NCBI RefSeq assembly: GCF_024220515.1
Contig: NZ_JAMXOT010000146.1
Coordinates: forward strand, 1-42,730
Origin: Oscillatoria sp. HE19RPO
GTDB lineage: Bacteria; Cyanobacteriota; Cyanobacteriia; Cyanobacteriales; Laspinemataceae
Direction of reading: 5' to 3'
DNA length: 42,730 nucleotides
In this document: piece by piece, positions 1 to 7,800 of the stretch
Layout: every line of letters begins with the position of its first letter
Position numbering within the stretch: the first letter of the stretch is position 1
Made by a program: the position numbers and the translations under genes
The notes under the pieces: model-generated
Told to the model about the DNA's origin: nothing
Databases searched by the model: none
What the model saw: only the letters and a program-made list of their open reading frames with translations

Positions 1-51
1 CCCCTACATTGATCGCGCTACTCCGTTGATCTACGAACGAACGTTTTGGAG

Positions 52-170
52 ATTTTATTTTTTGGAGTTCCCTAACAAGACTTCTTCAGCCCGCGCAGGC
101 GGGCTTCGTCCGTATAGCCCCACCCTTCAGGGTGCGGGTTTTTTGGGTATTTTATTTTTTGGAGTTCCCT
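52..170. repeat. 22-bp direct repeats bracketing a dispersed repeat
   Basis: Two identical 22-bp copies, at 52-73 and 149-170 (each ending TTTTTTGGAGTTCCCT), bracket a 75-bp segment that holds a copy of the dispersed repeat described at 74-140. The second copy abuts the stop codon of the yraN-like gene. The arrangement could be a target duplication left by insertion of the element, or a simple 97-bp tandem duplication that later decayed. 22 bp is long for a typical target-site duplication, so I do not favour one explanation. Confidence 0.7.
74..140 (+). repeat. Dispersed palindromic repeat, copy 1 of 3 in the window
   Basis: The segment contains two small inverted repeats: GCCCGCGCAGGCGGGC, and CACCCTTCAGGGTGCGGG further on. 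They are joined by the constant block TATAGCCCCACCC. Two longer copies (79 nt each) lie at 9079-9157 on this strand and 40230-40308 on the opposite strand. All three are intergenic. The sequence is of the short non-coding repeat kind common in filamentous cyanobacteria. It has no coding capacity, so any mobility would need help from elsewhere. Both hairpins could also act as transcription attenuators. Confidence 0.75.
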
Positions 171-752
171 TTACGCATCGAACGCTCCACAAATATAATC
201 ATGCAGGGTAAAGCAATAGTCTCCAATGGGTTGGGGTTGACCGAGGCAGATGGGATTCTGTGGCGGTGAAGGTTGACCTGGGCGATCGCCTGGGAGGTTA
301 CCCCTCGACTGGGGCGATCGCCTTTGGCGCTGGTACTGCACCAATGCCACATCAAACCGGCAGGGAAACTCAGTGAACTCCGGATGTTCCGCTAAAAATA
401 ACTGGGCGGTTTGGATCAATTTGGCCTGCTTCCCGGACGAAATTGCCAGAAGACCCCCGGCATCCCAACTCCTTGGCGATCGGGTTTTGACCTCCACAAA
501 GGCCAACAGACCCCCCTCACTCTTGACCAAATCAGGGGAGTCACCTCCCTTGACAAATGAGTTACTTTGTGTTGTATAAGAAGACTGTCCAGCAATCAGA
601 TCAATTTCCCCCCAGCGACAGCGCCAACGCTGCGCCCAAATCTCCCACCCCGTATCCACTAACCATTGCGCCACCAATGCCTCACCCCACAATCCTGGGT
701 TGGGGCTAGAGTCAGCCCGGATACTAGACCAAAGGGGAGAAGAAGCAGACAT
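171..752 (-). CDS. YraN/UPF0102-family endonuclease-like protein
   Basis: The 193-residue product matches the YraN (UPF0102) family. It has an N-terminal G-x-W-G-E-A-L-V-A-Q motif (residues 20-29), then the nuclease-like core R-W-G-E-I-D-L-I (46-53) and F-V-E-V-K-T-R (85-91). Glu49/Asp51 and Glu87/Lys89 are in the arrangement typical of the restriction-endonuclease-like fold. The family is usually about 120 residues; the extra length comes from a low-complexity insert at about 56-80 and a proline/glutamine-rich stretch at about 140-165. The start is the ATG at 752; the stop lies directly beside the 22-bp repeat. Family members are widespread and of uncertain biological role, though the fold suggests DNA cleavage or processing. 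It is divergent from the pentapeptide-repeat gene and shows no operon partner here. Confidence 0.85.
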   Translation of the reverse strand: MSASSPLWSSIRADSSPNPGLWGEALVAQWLVDTGWEIWAQRWRCRWGEIDLIAGQSSYTTQSNSFVKGGDSPDLVKSEGGLLAFVEVKTRSPRSWDAGGLLAISSGKQAKLIQTAQLFLAEHPEFTEFPCRFDVALVQYQRQRRSPQSRGNLPGDRPGQPSPPQNPICLGQPQPIGDYCFTLHDYICGAFDA

Positions 753-873
753 CAGACAACTCCAGAGTTACGCTTGCTGGTAAAATAACAATGAATACTT
801 GAATTTTCTTTGGCTTAAAAAAATTATCCCTCCCATCGCGCAGGAGTCTGTTTTGGATCGACGCAACGAACGT

Positions 874-1404
874 ATGAAAAATTGGTTTTGTAACTGGGAT
901 TGCACTCGGGTCATGAGTCTGGTTGTTTCCGTACTGGTTTGGATCTCAGCCATTGGAACAGTCGCCACCCTCACCACCGCTTATCCTCCCGACGCTCTCG
1001 CCCAAAACTATAACAAAGAAAACCTCCTCGGCGCGGATTTTTCCGGTCGGGACCTCACCCAAGCCAGCTTTAACCACGCCAACCTCCGCAAAAGTAACCT
1101 GAGTCATGCCAACTTGCAAGGGGCCAGCCTATTCGCCGCGCACCTAGAAGAGGCGAATTTAGAAGGGGCAAACCTGAGTAACACCACCTTAGATACCGCA
1201 AGGTTTATCAAAGCGAACCTCAAAAATGCCATTCTCGAAGGCTCTTTTGCCTTTAGTGCTAAATTTAATGGGGCCAACATCGAAGGCGCAGATTTTACCG
1301 ATGTCTTTCTGCGCGATGATGCTCAGGAAATCCTCTGTGAACTAGCTACCGGGACCAATCCTGTCACGGGACGCAACACCCGCGATACCCTTTATTGCGA
1401 GTAA
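874..1404 (+). CDS. Exported pentapeptide-repeat protein
   Basis: I take the ATG at 874 as the start (176 residues); a TTG at 799 in the same frame would add 25 residues without improving the signal peptide. The N-terminus (about 1-45) is basic, then hydrophobic (MSLVVSVLVWISAIGTVATL), and ends in a likely Ala-x-Ala cleavage site near D-A-L-A-Q. This indicates export to the periplasm or thylakoid lumen. From about residue 50 the protein is a run of A(D/N)Lxx pentapeptides (ADFSG, ASFNH, ANLRK, SNLSH, ANLQG and so on), about 18 in total, which should fold as a right-handed quadrilateral beta-helix. The C-terminal tail has two cysteines (C-E-L and Y-C-E). Small lumenal pentapeptide proteins are common in cyanobacteria, mostly with unknown roles. 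A hairpin with a T tract lies about 220 bp downstream. Confidence 0.85.
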   Translation: MKNWFCNWDCTRVMSLVVSVLVWISAIGTVATLTTAYPPDALAQNYNKENLLGADFSGRDLTQASFNHANLRKSNLSHANLQGASLFAAHLEEANLEGANLSNTTLDTARFIKANLKNAILEGSFAFSAKFNGANIEGADFTDVFLRDDAQEILCELATGTNPVTGRNTRDTLYCE

Positions 1405-1621
1405 ACCCGGTTGGGGTGAGGGATTGAGAATGGGGGGCAATTGCAGGGGGGCGATCGCCCGTTTTTGCTTCTTTTTCCTTCTTCTAGGCGATCGTTACAC
1501 CAACCTCCTACAATTCTTTCTGCCGCCTCTAACCCCCGACTCAGGCCAGTTCTCTCTTAAGATAGATGTCCGAACTCTCTAGGTTCAGATAAAGTAAAAA
1601 CATAGAAAATCGAAATAACAC

Positions 1622-1641
1622 AGACCTCAAAGGTCTTTTTA
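1622..1641 (+). terminator. Probable intrinsic terminator
   Basis: AGACCT and AGGTCT form a 6-bp perfect stem around CAA, followed directly by a T tract (1637-1640). It is placed to terminate transcription coming from the pentapeptide-repeat gene, about 220 bp after its stop. The stem is short, so efficiency is uncertain. Confidence 0.5.
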
Positions 1642-1659
1642 ACAAGTCAATATAACAGG

Positions 1660-1732
1660 CAATCCTGTCAGAATAATTCTGGCAGGATTGTTGCATTAAA
1701 ATCCCCCCTTTCTCTGAGAGTTTGGGGGGATT
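1660..1732. repeat. Two consecutive hairpins
   Basis: The first hairpin has 14-nt arms at 1660-1673 and 1677-1690 (CAATCCTGTCAGAA and TTCTGGCAGGATTG, one G-T pair) with a 3-nt loop. The second has 9-nt arms at 1700-1708 and 1724-1732 (AATCCCCCC and GGGGGGATT). Together with the terminator at 1622 they make a densely structured, non-coding interval between convergent genes. They could act as a bidirectional terminator or be relics of repeats. Confidence 0.6.
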
Positions 1733-1770
1733 ACTTTGTAATTATAGCGATTCACGGACTCTCATGATAC

Positions 1771-1864
1771 AGATATTTAGAGGAGTGCGAGCATCTTGCA
1801 GATATTTAGAGGAGTGCGAGCATCTTGCTCGCTAGAACTATAGCGAGCAAGATGCTCGCACTCC
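1771..1864. repeat. 29-bp tandem duplication running into a 24-bp perfect hairpin
   Basis: A 29-bp unit is exactly duplicated at 1771-1799 and 1800-1828. The second unit forms part of a perfect inverted repeat with 24-nt arms at 1811-1834 and 1841-1864 around the loop GAACTA. The hairpin core reads GAGTGCGAGCATCTTGCTCG. It starts 7 bp beyond the stop of the ferredoxin gene, so on the minus strand it would act as a strong stem at the transcript end. A degenerate relative is at 16161-16246, showing that it is a dispersed family. Confidence 0.75.
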
Positions 1865-1871
1865 CAGTGTT

Positions 1872-2354
1872 TTAAGCTTCGCGAGTGCGGGCTAAATATT
1901 GTCCGACTTGGAGGCGAACATCTTTGAGTTCGAGAATGACCGATCGCGTAATTAACTTACCCGATTCCACCACAACTTGACCCGTAATCGGATGTAATAG
2001 ATCTTGTTCCGTGCGCCGCCCGATCAGGGCCTCGATATCTTCAATCGCATCGAGATACATCCCCGTCGGGACTTCGACGACGACCCCTTCTCCGAGGATT
2101 CGCGACTGACAGGCGAGGCGAGAATTAGTTTTAGCGGTGGTGATCACCTCTAGGGTGCGTTGTTCACGGCGTCCCATTGGCGAGACACTTTCCATGCCTT
2201 GTTTGATAAACACATGGCAGGTGGCACATAATCCTCGCCCTCCACATTCTTTGAGCACATGGAGATCTTCAGCGAGTAGGGCCGAGAGAATGTTAGCATT
2301 GGTCTGAACTTCAGTATCTTGGGCGATTGGTTCTAAGCGAACAATTTTGACCAT
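1872..2354 (-). CDS. 2Fe-2S ferredoxin, adrenodoxin-like cluster spacing
   Basis: The 160-residue protein has the cluster ligands C37, C43, C46 and C82, in the sequence ECGGRGLCATC followed by LACQS. The spacing is C-x5-C-x2-C-x35-C. That is the adrenodoxin/isc-type pattern rather than the C-x4-C-x2-C of plant-type photosynthetic ferredoxins. It should carry single electrons, but the partner cannot be read from the sequence. The ferredoxin fold would end near residue 100. About 60 further residues (V-P-T-G-M-Y-L-D-A-I-E-D onward) form an unassigned C-terminal extension rich in beta-type residues. The start is the ATG at 2354 with no strong ribosome-binding site. The gene is divergent from the Ser/Thr kinase across about 300 bp, so a shared control region is possible. 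Confidence 0.85.
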   Translation of the reverse strand: MVKIVRLEPIAQDTEVQTNANILSALLAEDLHVLKECGGRGLCATCHVFIKQGMESVSPMGRREQRTLEVITTAKTNSRLACQSRILGEGVVVEVPTGMYLDAIEDIEALIGRRTEQDLLHPITGQVVVESGKLITRSVILELKDVRLQVGQYLARTREA

Positions 2355-2653
2355 CTTAATTGAGTGATTGGTGGTGGGTTGTGGGGTTGATTCCGAGTTA
2401 CGGTAGATCCGGTTTTGACTTTGAGGATAATGGACAAGGGGACTGGCCTTTTTTTGAGATTAACCCTTGACAATTTAAGATAATTATGATGACCCCGACG
2501 GATTTAAACGTTGATGCACCCTAAAGGCTGGCTCAATCTTAATTCTTGTGACATTGGCAGTGCAAGTCAGGATATCCCAGGCCCGGTGGGAAACGGTCAT
2601 TTGCGGGCAAAGGGATTTACGATAGGAAGGGGCAATACACCCGTCGAGTCGGG

Positions 2654-4603
2654 ATGACTGATCAGAGGACAGAGCGATCGCACGATCAAGACATGATCAA
2701 CAACGGAGAGAGGATTGACGTGACTAACCCATCCGATGAGGGGCCGAATCGCGGCTATCTGAAAGGAAGTCGTCCCTCGGGTTCCGCAACACCCACAGAA
2801 TTGCGGCAACTCCAAAAGCAACTGCCCAAATACCGAGTTTTAGCATTAGTGGGGCAGGGACAATTTGGCAAAGTCTTTTGTGCGATCGAGCGCAAAACCG
2901 GCCAATTGGTGGCCCTCAAAGAACTGACTCACCTGCGTCTCCCCACCCATAAATTTTTGCGGGAACTGTTGTCCTTACTCACCTTGCAACATCCGCATAT
3001 TGTCACCTGTCGCGCCTTAGAACAAACCCCAAGCGCCCGATACTTGGTGATGGACTACTGTGAAGGGGCAACCCTGCGCGAACTCCTGGAAGCAAAGGCT
3101 TCCCTGAGTTTAGGGGAAGGGCTGCAATTAATCCTGGGGATTCTAGCGGGATTAGAATGCGCTCATGATGCCGGAATCATTCACTGTGACATCAAACCGG
3201 AGAATATCCTGTTGAGCGTGAAAAAAGGCTCCTGGTTTGCGCGCCTCTCGGATTTTGGGATTGCGCGGCGTTTCAGCGAACTGCAAGGGAGTCGTCGGGG
3301 GGAGAGTGATGAACTAGAAGCGTTAGGGGCAACAGCTTATGCAGCCCCCGAAGGCTTTTATGGCTTGTACTCTCGGGGGGCCGATATTTACTCGATGGGG
3401 ATTTTGCTGTTTGAACTGCTGCTGGGATATCGACCCTTTAAGGGAAAACCTGGGGACCTGATGTGGGCGCATTTGAATCAGCGCTTGCAGGTGCCGGAAC
3501 AGGTGCCTTTGCCCTTGCGGTTAATCCTGGAAAAAGCCTTAGAGAAACTCCCGGCGCGCAGGTATGCCAGCGCCGCGCAGATGGCACAACAGATTAAAGC
3601 GGCGATGAATGAACCCGGGGTGCGACTCTTGAGCGATCGCCCGTTACCCTTGCACCAGTCCCCAATGGCGAAAATGCCGGAATGCCCCAGCAGCCAACAG
3701 TCCCGCATTCCCCTGCCCGTCCCCACCACGGCATTAGTCTCCCAGGATGGCTATCTCTACGCGGCCCTTGGGAATCAGGTCAGACTCTGGCATCAACTGG
3801 CCCTCCCCCCCAAGGTGGTGGATTTTCCCGATCGCGTCACTGAAGTTCTGCCCGTGAAAGGGGGCTGCTGGGTGAGCACCGGACGTCGGCTGTATTGGCT
3901 GGCGATCGCCAAAGGTGAACCCCAACACCAACTCACCTGCGATGGGAAATTTCGGATGGCGATCGACCCAGACAGTCGCTGGTTAGCCATTGCCATTCCC
4001 GGACAACTCAACTTTTATTCCCTCGCCACCCTCTCCCCCACCGGATTTAAGGCCCCAGACCATCACTGCAAAATTCCCGGACCGGACCTGCCTAAAATCA
4101 TCTTTCTCGACTCCAAACATCTCCTGACGATCCGGTATGACTCCACCCCAAACCCGGGGCGGACCCTGTTCCAGGTTTATACCCGTCGGGGAACCCCAAT
4201 CGGGTCTGAATCATTTAAAGGCATTTTAGACTCGGTGATTTTAACCGAACAACCCTATACCCTGGCGGGAATCAGCCGTCACCCCAGACCCGCCCTGTGG
4301 CAAATTCAACTTTGGCCCCTGCGGGTGCGTCGCCTGCCCTTAGCAACCTTGCCGGTTTGTTTATCTGCCGTCCCTGGGGGTGGGGCGACTGCCGATGAGA
4401 ACGGGCAAATTCTCTGGTTTAATCATGACTTAGAGCCAGTGGCGACAGTTCAAGGACCCGGGTCCCCCATCGCCCTGGCTGCCTCCTTCAATTCCGGAAC
4501 CCAAATGCCACCGAATCCCCTAAATTTAGCGATCGCCACCCGGACCGAAGTGGGCGGCGCGATCCACTTCTTCCAGATTGATGGAAGGAAACTTTATGAG
4601 TGA
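2654..4603 (+). CDS. Ser/Thr protein kinase with C-terminal propeller-like region
   Basis: This is a 649-residue Hanks-type kinase. Residues 1-55 look disordered. The kinase domain spans about 58-325: glycine loop V-G-Q-G-Q-F-G-K-V, catalytic Lys89 in A-L-K-E-L, catalytic loop H-C-D-I-K-P-E-N (H177, Asp179), D-F-G-I-A-R and A-P-E. The loop is H-C-D rather than H-R-D, which makes it a 'non-RD' kinase and suggests activity that does not depend on activation-loop phosphorylation. The last 280 residues are repetitive short beta-strand segments (for example DGYLYAALGNQVRLW, GGCWVSTGRRLYWL), compatible with a divergent beta-propeller sensor; no transmembrane segment is visible. The stop overlaps the next gene by 8 bp (ATG at 4596), so translation is probably coupled. 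It is the first gene of a kinase-unknown-GvpF operon. Confidence 0.88.
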   Translation: MTDQRTERSHDQDMINNGERIDVTNPSDEGPNRGYLKGSRPSGSATPTELRQLQKQLPKYRVLALVGQGQFGKVFCAIERKTGQLVALKELTHLRLPTHKFLRELLSLLTLQHPHIVTCRALEQTPSARYLVMDYCEGATLRELLEAKASLSLGEGLQLILGILAGLECAHDAGIIHCDIKPENILLSVKKGSWFARLSDFGIARRFSELQGSRRGESDELEALGATAYAAPEGFYGLYSRGADIYSMGILLFELLLGYRPFKGKPGDLMWAHLNQRLQVPEQVPLPLRLILEKALEKLPARRYASAAQMAQQIKAAMNEPGVRLLSDRPLPLHQSPMAKMPECPSSQQSRIPLPVPTTALVSQDGYLYAALGNQVRLWHQLALPPKVVDFPDRVTEVLPVKGGCWVSTGRRLYWLAIAKGEPQHQLTCDGKFRMAIDPDSRWLAIAIPGQLNFYSLATLSPTGFKAPDHHCKIPGPDLPKIIFLDSKHLLTIRYDSTPNPGRTLFQVYTRRGTPIGSESFKGILDSVILTEQPYTLAGISRHPRPALWQIQLWPLRVRRLPLATLPVCLSAVPGGGATADENGQILWFNHDLEPVATVQGPGSPIALAASFNSGTQMPPNPLNLAIATRTEVGGAIHFFQIDGRKLYE

Positions 4604-6191
4604 ACCCCAACCATTAAACCCGGAACATCCACCCTTTGACCCCTTAAAGGTCCGGCAGACCATTCTCAAACTGATTCAGCCCAAAACCGGCCCGGAAGTC
4701 GGGGAATTTTGCTTAGAACCCGAGGCGATCGCCGCCTGGGAGAAACTAATTGCGAAAGTGGCCGAAATGCGGCAACCCGAAGCCCTCCGCCTCTTCGACT
4801 ATCCCCCAACTCCGGAAATCCTCACCCCCTATCTCCTCCCGGAAGCTTGTCAGGTCCTCGATGCCTTCAAACAAGCGGCAGTTCTCTCAGAGGACCCCCA
4901 AAAAACCCCAAACTCTGCCCCAGAACCCCGATTCATCCCCTTAGAAGACTGGATTCCCGAACTCCTTTGGTACGCCGTCAGCAGTTCCGAAGCGGTGATG
5001 CGACTGATTAGCGGGATTCCGGCCAATATGTTCCAACCGGAACAGGGATGGGACGGGGGAATGGTGCGACTGGTGCTGGGATTACGGGGACAGAGTGGGG
5101 ATTGCCACTGGTTTTTTGACCTCGCCAGCGATCGCCCTTGTCCCTACCCCGGAGAATTAGTCCCCCTCGACCCCGAAACCACTCGAATTCAGTCCGATGC
5201 CGTCGCCCCCTTGCGCGAGTCCCTGAAACTGGGTGACTTCCTCTCCCAACTGCGCCAACAACTGCACCTCGCTACCCCAGAACTCGCCCGCTTCCTCCAA
5301 CCCACCCCAGTAGAATTCCTCCAACCGGGTAGTCCCTGGCAGGTGGGCGAGATGCAACTCACCTTAGAGTTTGAATTTGTCAGGGATCCGGAACTGGAGT
5401 TCTTCTCGGAACCCTTTTCAGACCCGGATCACCCCACCTCGGCGAAAATTCGCCCCTGTCAACCCCTGGTAGACTATCCAGATTCCTCCCTGACTCCCGG
5501 GACTGCCGATGGCGGGATTGCTGCTGCGGTGCTTCCTCTCCTGTGGGACTGGCAAAACAAGAGTCAAGGGATTCCTAAAAGTAACCACAGCGCGTTGGGG
5601 GGGGAAGGGTCAGAATTGATTCCCTTGTTCGTGGCGATCGCCAGTCGCCTCCTGGATGCTCAACCGTCTCATCCCGTTATCCCACCCCCGACCCCAGAGA
5701 TTTCCATCGACGAATTAGCTTCTCAACTGTTGTGGAAGATGCTAGGGTCAGGATTAGAGGCCATGCAATGGATTGCTGGAGTACAGGCGCGCATCCTGCA
5801 ACCGGAACGAGACTGGGAAACGGGAATGGCGCGACTGGTGGGAATTTTGACCGTAGAAACCCCGAAGTTCTCCTGTTCAATCGATATTGCCACGGGACAG
5901 CCTCCCAGTCCCATGATGCCTTTGGCCCCTGGGACGGTGATTCAATCGGCCCGCAGTGGGTGGTATTCTGAAGCGATCGCCCTAGAACAGTTATCCGCCC
6001 GATTCTGGGCCGGGTTTTCAGGGGTCTCGTTGCCTGGGACTGCGGGGAACAGCAGCTTTTACCGGGAAACCCTGGTGACAGCCTTGTTAAATCCGGAGGA
6101 TACTTTAGCAGTAGAAATCTGCCCCTCCCAGCAATACTGGCAATCGGGTTGGGCGCAGCTAGGCTTGGCGATCGAGTTTATTCCCTGTTAA
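4596..6191 (+). CDS. Unrecognised protein with duplicated module, in kinase-GvpF operon
   Basis: I do not recognise this 531-residue protein. The start is the ATG at 4596, preceded by GGAAGGAAA at good distance and overlapping the kinase stop; an ATG at 4581 is also in frame. Its clear feature is an internal duplication. Module A (about 121-265) and module B (about 372-530) share L-L-W near the start, then I-x-x-(I/V)-x-A-x-(M/I)-(F/L)-Q-P-E-x-x-W-(D/E)-x-G-M-(V/A)-R-L-V, and later W-Q-x-G-x-x-Q-L-x-L-x-(I/F)-E-F. The modules are joined by a proline-rich stretch. There is no signal peptide or membrane segment, so it should be cytoplasmic. It is followed after 3 bp by the GvpF/L gene. A role linked to that protein or to the kinase is only inferred from the operon. 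Confidence 0.8.
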   Translation: MSEPQPLNPEHPPFDPLKVRQTILKLIQPKTGPEVGEFCLEPEAIAAWEKLIAKVAEMRQPEALRLFDYPPTPEILTPYLLPEACQVLDAFKQAAVLSEDPQKTPNSAPEPRFIPLEDWIPELLWYAVSSSEAVMRLISGIPANMFQPEQGWDGGMVRLVLGLRGQSGDCHWFFDLASDRPCPYPGELVPLDPETTRIQSDAVAPLRESLKLGDFLSQLRQQLHLATPELARFLQPTPVEFLQPGSPWQVGEMQLTLEFEFVRDPELEFFSEPFSDPDHPTSAKIRPCQPLVDYPDSSLTPGTADGGIAAAVLPLLWDWQNKSQGIPKSNHSALGGEGSELIPLFVAIASRLLDAQPSHPVIPPPTPEISIDELASQLLWKMLGSGLEAMQWIAGVQARILQPERDWETGMARLVGILTVETPKFSCSIDIATGQPPSPMMPLAPGTVIQSARSGWYSEAIALEQLSARFWAGFSGVSLPGTAGNSSFYRETLVTALLNPEDTLAVEICPSQQYWQSGWAQLGLAIEFIPC

Positions 6192-6194
6192 GCG

Positions 6195-6869
6195 ATGGAA
6201 GTTTACGTTTACGCTTTTTTAAAAACGCCCCCAGTTGAGTTAGAACTCCCCCTGGGAATCGGTCAAGCGGTGCAATTGGTTCCCGGGAAGCAAATCTGTG
6301 CTGTGGTGGAATTTGACGTGGATATTCAGCGCTTGCAAGGGGATGATGCGCTGTTGGTTCAGGCGATCGTCGCCCACGATCGCACCCTGGGAGAATTGTT
6401 TCAGCAACAATGCCTGTTACCTCTGAGATTTGGGACCTTGTTTCGGTCTCTCCAGGCATTACAAGAGCATTTAGTCACGCGGGAAGCGGAATATTTAGAG
6501 AAACTCGATCGCTTTGTCGGTCAAGGGGAGTACATTTTAAAATGCATTCCCCGTCCTGAACCGGAGTTCGAGATTTCTACTGAGGTGCGGGGCAAAGCCT
6601 ATTTACTGGCGAAAAAACAGCGCTATCAAGGGATTCAAGCTTTTCAGAATGAACAAGCGGCCCAGTGGGACTGGATGCGTCGCCAAGTGATGGAAGGGTA
6701 TCCCGAGGCGATCGCCACGGACCTTGAGGACCAGAGTCATCGGATTTTTCTGTTAGTCCCCATTCAGGAAGAACCTTTACTCTATGAACGATTCCAAGAG
6801 TGGCAGCAAACCTGTTCCGCTTGGGAGTTGCAGTTGGGGGAGGCCCTCCCGCCCTATCATTTCGTTTGA
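6195..6869 (+). CDS. GvpF/GvpL-family gas vesicle protein
   Basis: The 224-residue product begins M-E-V-Y-V-Y-A-F, carries the family hallmark L-P-L-R-F-G-T-L-F (about residues 75-83) after A-H-D-R-T-L-G-E-L, and ends in the P-P-Y-H-F-V tail typical of GvpF/GvpL. Length fits the family (about 220-280). Known members are minor gas vesicle proteins that interact with GvpA during assembly. Here no gvpA, gvpC, gvpN or gvpK is in view. Instead the gene is third in an operon behind a Ser/Thr kinase and an unrecognised protein, with 3 bp to the latter. It may be a gas vesicle assembly factor encoded away from the main cluster, or a paralogue with another job. Confidence 0.88.
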   Translation: MEVYVYAFLKTPPVELELPLGIGQAVQLVPGKQICAVVEFDVDIQRLQGDDALLVQAIVAHDRTLGELFQQQCLLPLRFGTLFRSLQALQEHLVTREAEYLEKLDRFVGQGEYILKCIPRPEPEFEISTEVRGKAYLLAKKQRYQGIQAFQNEQAAQWDWMRRQVMEGYPEAIATDLEDQSHRIFLLVPIQEEPLLYERFQEWQQTCSAWELQLGEALPPYHFV

Positions 6870-7068
6870 TCGACGAGTATCGACGAGTACCGGATTTCCT
6901 GTCAGAATCTGCTGGCACCTGTCACCTCCTGACAGTTCCCCCCACTCAGGGTATTTACGGAAATATTAAAAATTACATCAATCCCTTGCCGTCCGGGGTG
7001 GCGATCGATAACACTAGACATAGAAAAGTCATAAAAATTGGGCTGGGGTTTAGAAAGAGGGGGATGCC

Positions 7069-7581
7069 ATGCAAGCTATCAATTCCAAATTACAAGAACT
7101 GATTAACGACAACGAAGGGCAGTATCTGAGTCCCGGGGATTTACAAGGGATGAAACGGTATCTGCAAACCTTTGCCGAACGGGTGAAAACCTACGAAATG
7201 TTGCGCGAGAAGGGTGACCTCCTGGTCCGTCATGCCTTGAAAAAGTTTATGTCTCTGCATCCAGACATTATGCAAAAGCATGGACAGCGCTGTTATTACG
7301 ATATGACTCAAGTGATGCGTTACAGTGCCTTGGCCATTCTCAAAGATGACCCGCGCTTCTTTAATGATTCCTTGGTGTTGTGGCAATCTAATATTTTGAC
7401 GGCCTATCAGAGACAAAATTCCTGTGGGGTAGCCTATCGTTGTTTGAAAGAAACAACCAATGCTCATTTACCCAGCAGTGCCAATCAGTATCTTGATCCG
7501 TATATTAATCGGATGATTGAGGCATTAGATATTCCGCCAAAACTGATGGCTAATGTTCAGAAAGCGGGAATCGCTACCTAG
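7069..7581 (+). CDS. Divergent phycobilisome alpha/beta-type subunit
   Basis: This 170-residue protein has the phycobilisome globin-like pattern. Helical segments align with allophycocyanin-type subunits. The bilin site is visible as Q-R-C-Y-Y-D-M (Cys75, Asp78), corresponding to Cys84 and Asp87 of phycocyanin alpha; the Arg normally two after the Cys is Tyr77. The C-terminal part (Y-L-D-P-Y-I-N-R-M) is also recognisable. It differs widely from canonical ApcA/ApcB/CpcA/CpcB, so I leave the symbol empty. The start is the ATG at 7069, preceded by AGAGGGGGA. The next gene, about 220 bp on, is a phycobilisome linker-type protein. A plausible role is a specialised phycobilisome or stress-related bilin protein, but that is inference. 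A chromophore lyase is not in view. Confidence 0.85.
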   Translation: MQAINSKLQELINDNEGQYLSPGDLQGMKRYLQTFAERVKTYEMLREKGDLLVRHALKKFMSLHPDIMQKHGQRCYYDMTQVMRYSALAILKDDPRFFNDSLVLWQSNILTAYQRQNSCGVAYRCLKETTNAHLPSSANQYLDPYINRMIEALDIPPKLMANVQKAGIAT

Positions 7582-7602
7582 GAGACGGGGACAGCAAGGG
7601 TT

Positions 7603-7670
7603 AGAAACCGGGTTTCTTAATCACAATGCTGTTAATTAGCCACCCATTAGGTGAAGAAACCCGGTTTCTT
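7603..7670. repeat. Palindrome doublet (AGAAACC-n-GGTTTCT), copy 1
   Basis: Two palindromes, AGAAACCGGGTTTCT at 7603-7617 and AAGAAACCCGGTTTCTT at 7654-7670, are separated by 36 nt. An equivalent doublet with exactly the same 36-nt spacing is at 16394-16460. It lies between the phycobilisome-type gene and its linker gene, so it may tune relative expression or be a neutral dispersed repeat. Confidence 0.7.
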
Positions 7671-7800
7671 GTCCTACTTATTTCATCCGGTATCCTATGC
7701 CGGGACAAAAGAGGGGATTTCGGTGAGCAAGAAACAGCCTCTGTCCTCAATATCTCGGGATTAATCTCCCAGTCGGTTTATTCAAATCAAGGAGCAGACC

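Noticed and set aside
1771-1828. Tandem 29-bp repeat as a CRISPR fragment
   Set aside because: The units are directly adjacent, with no spacer, and no cas gene is in the window.
4709-5011. 100-codon frame within the unrecognised operon gene
   Set aside because: It is an out-of-frame shadow; the long frame has the duplicated module and good start.
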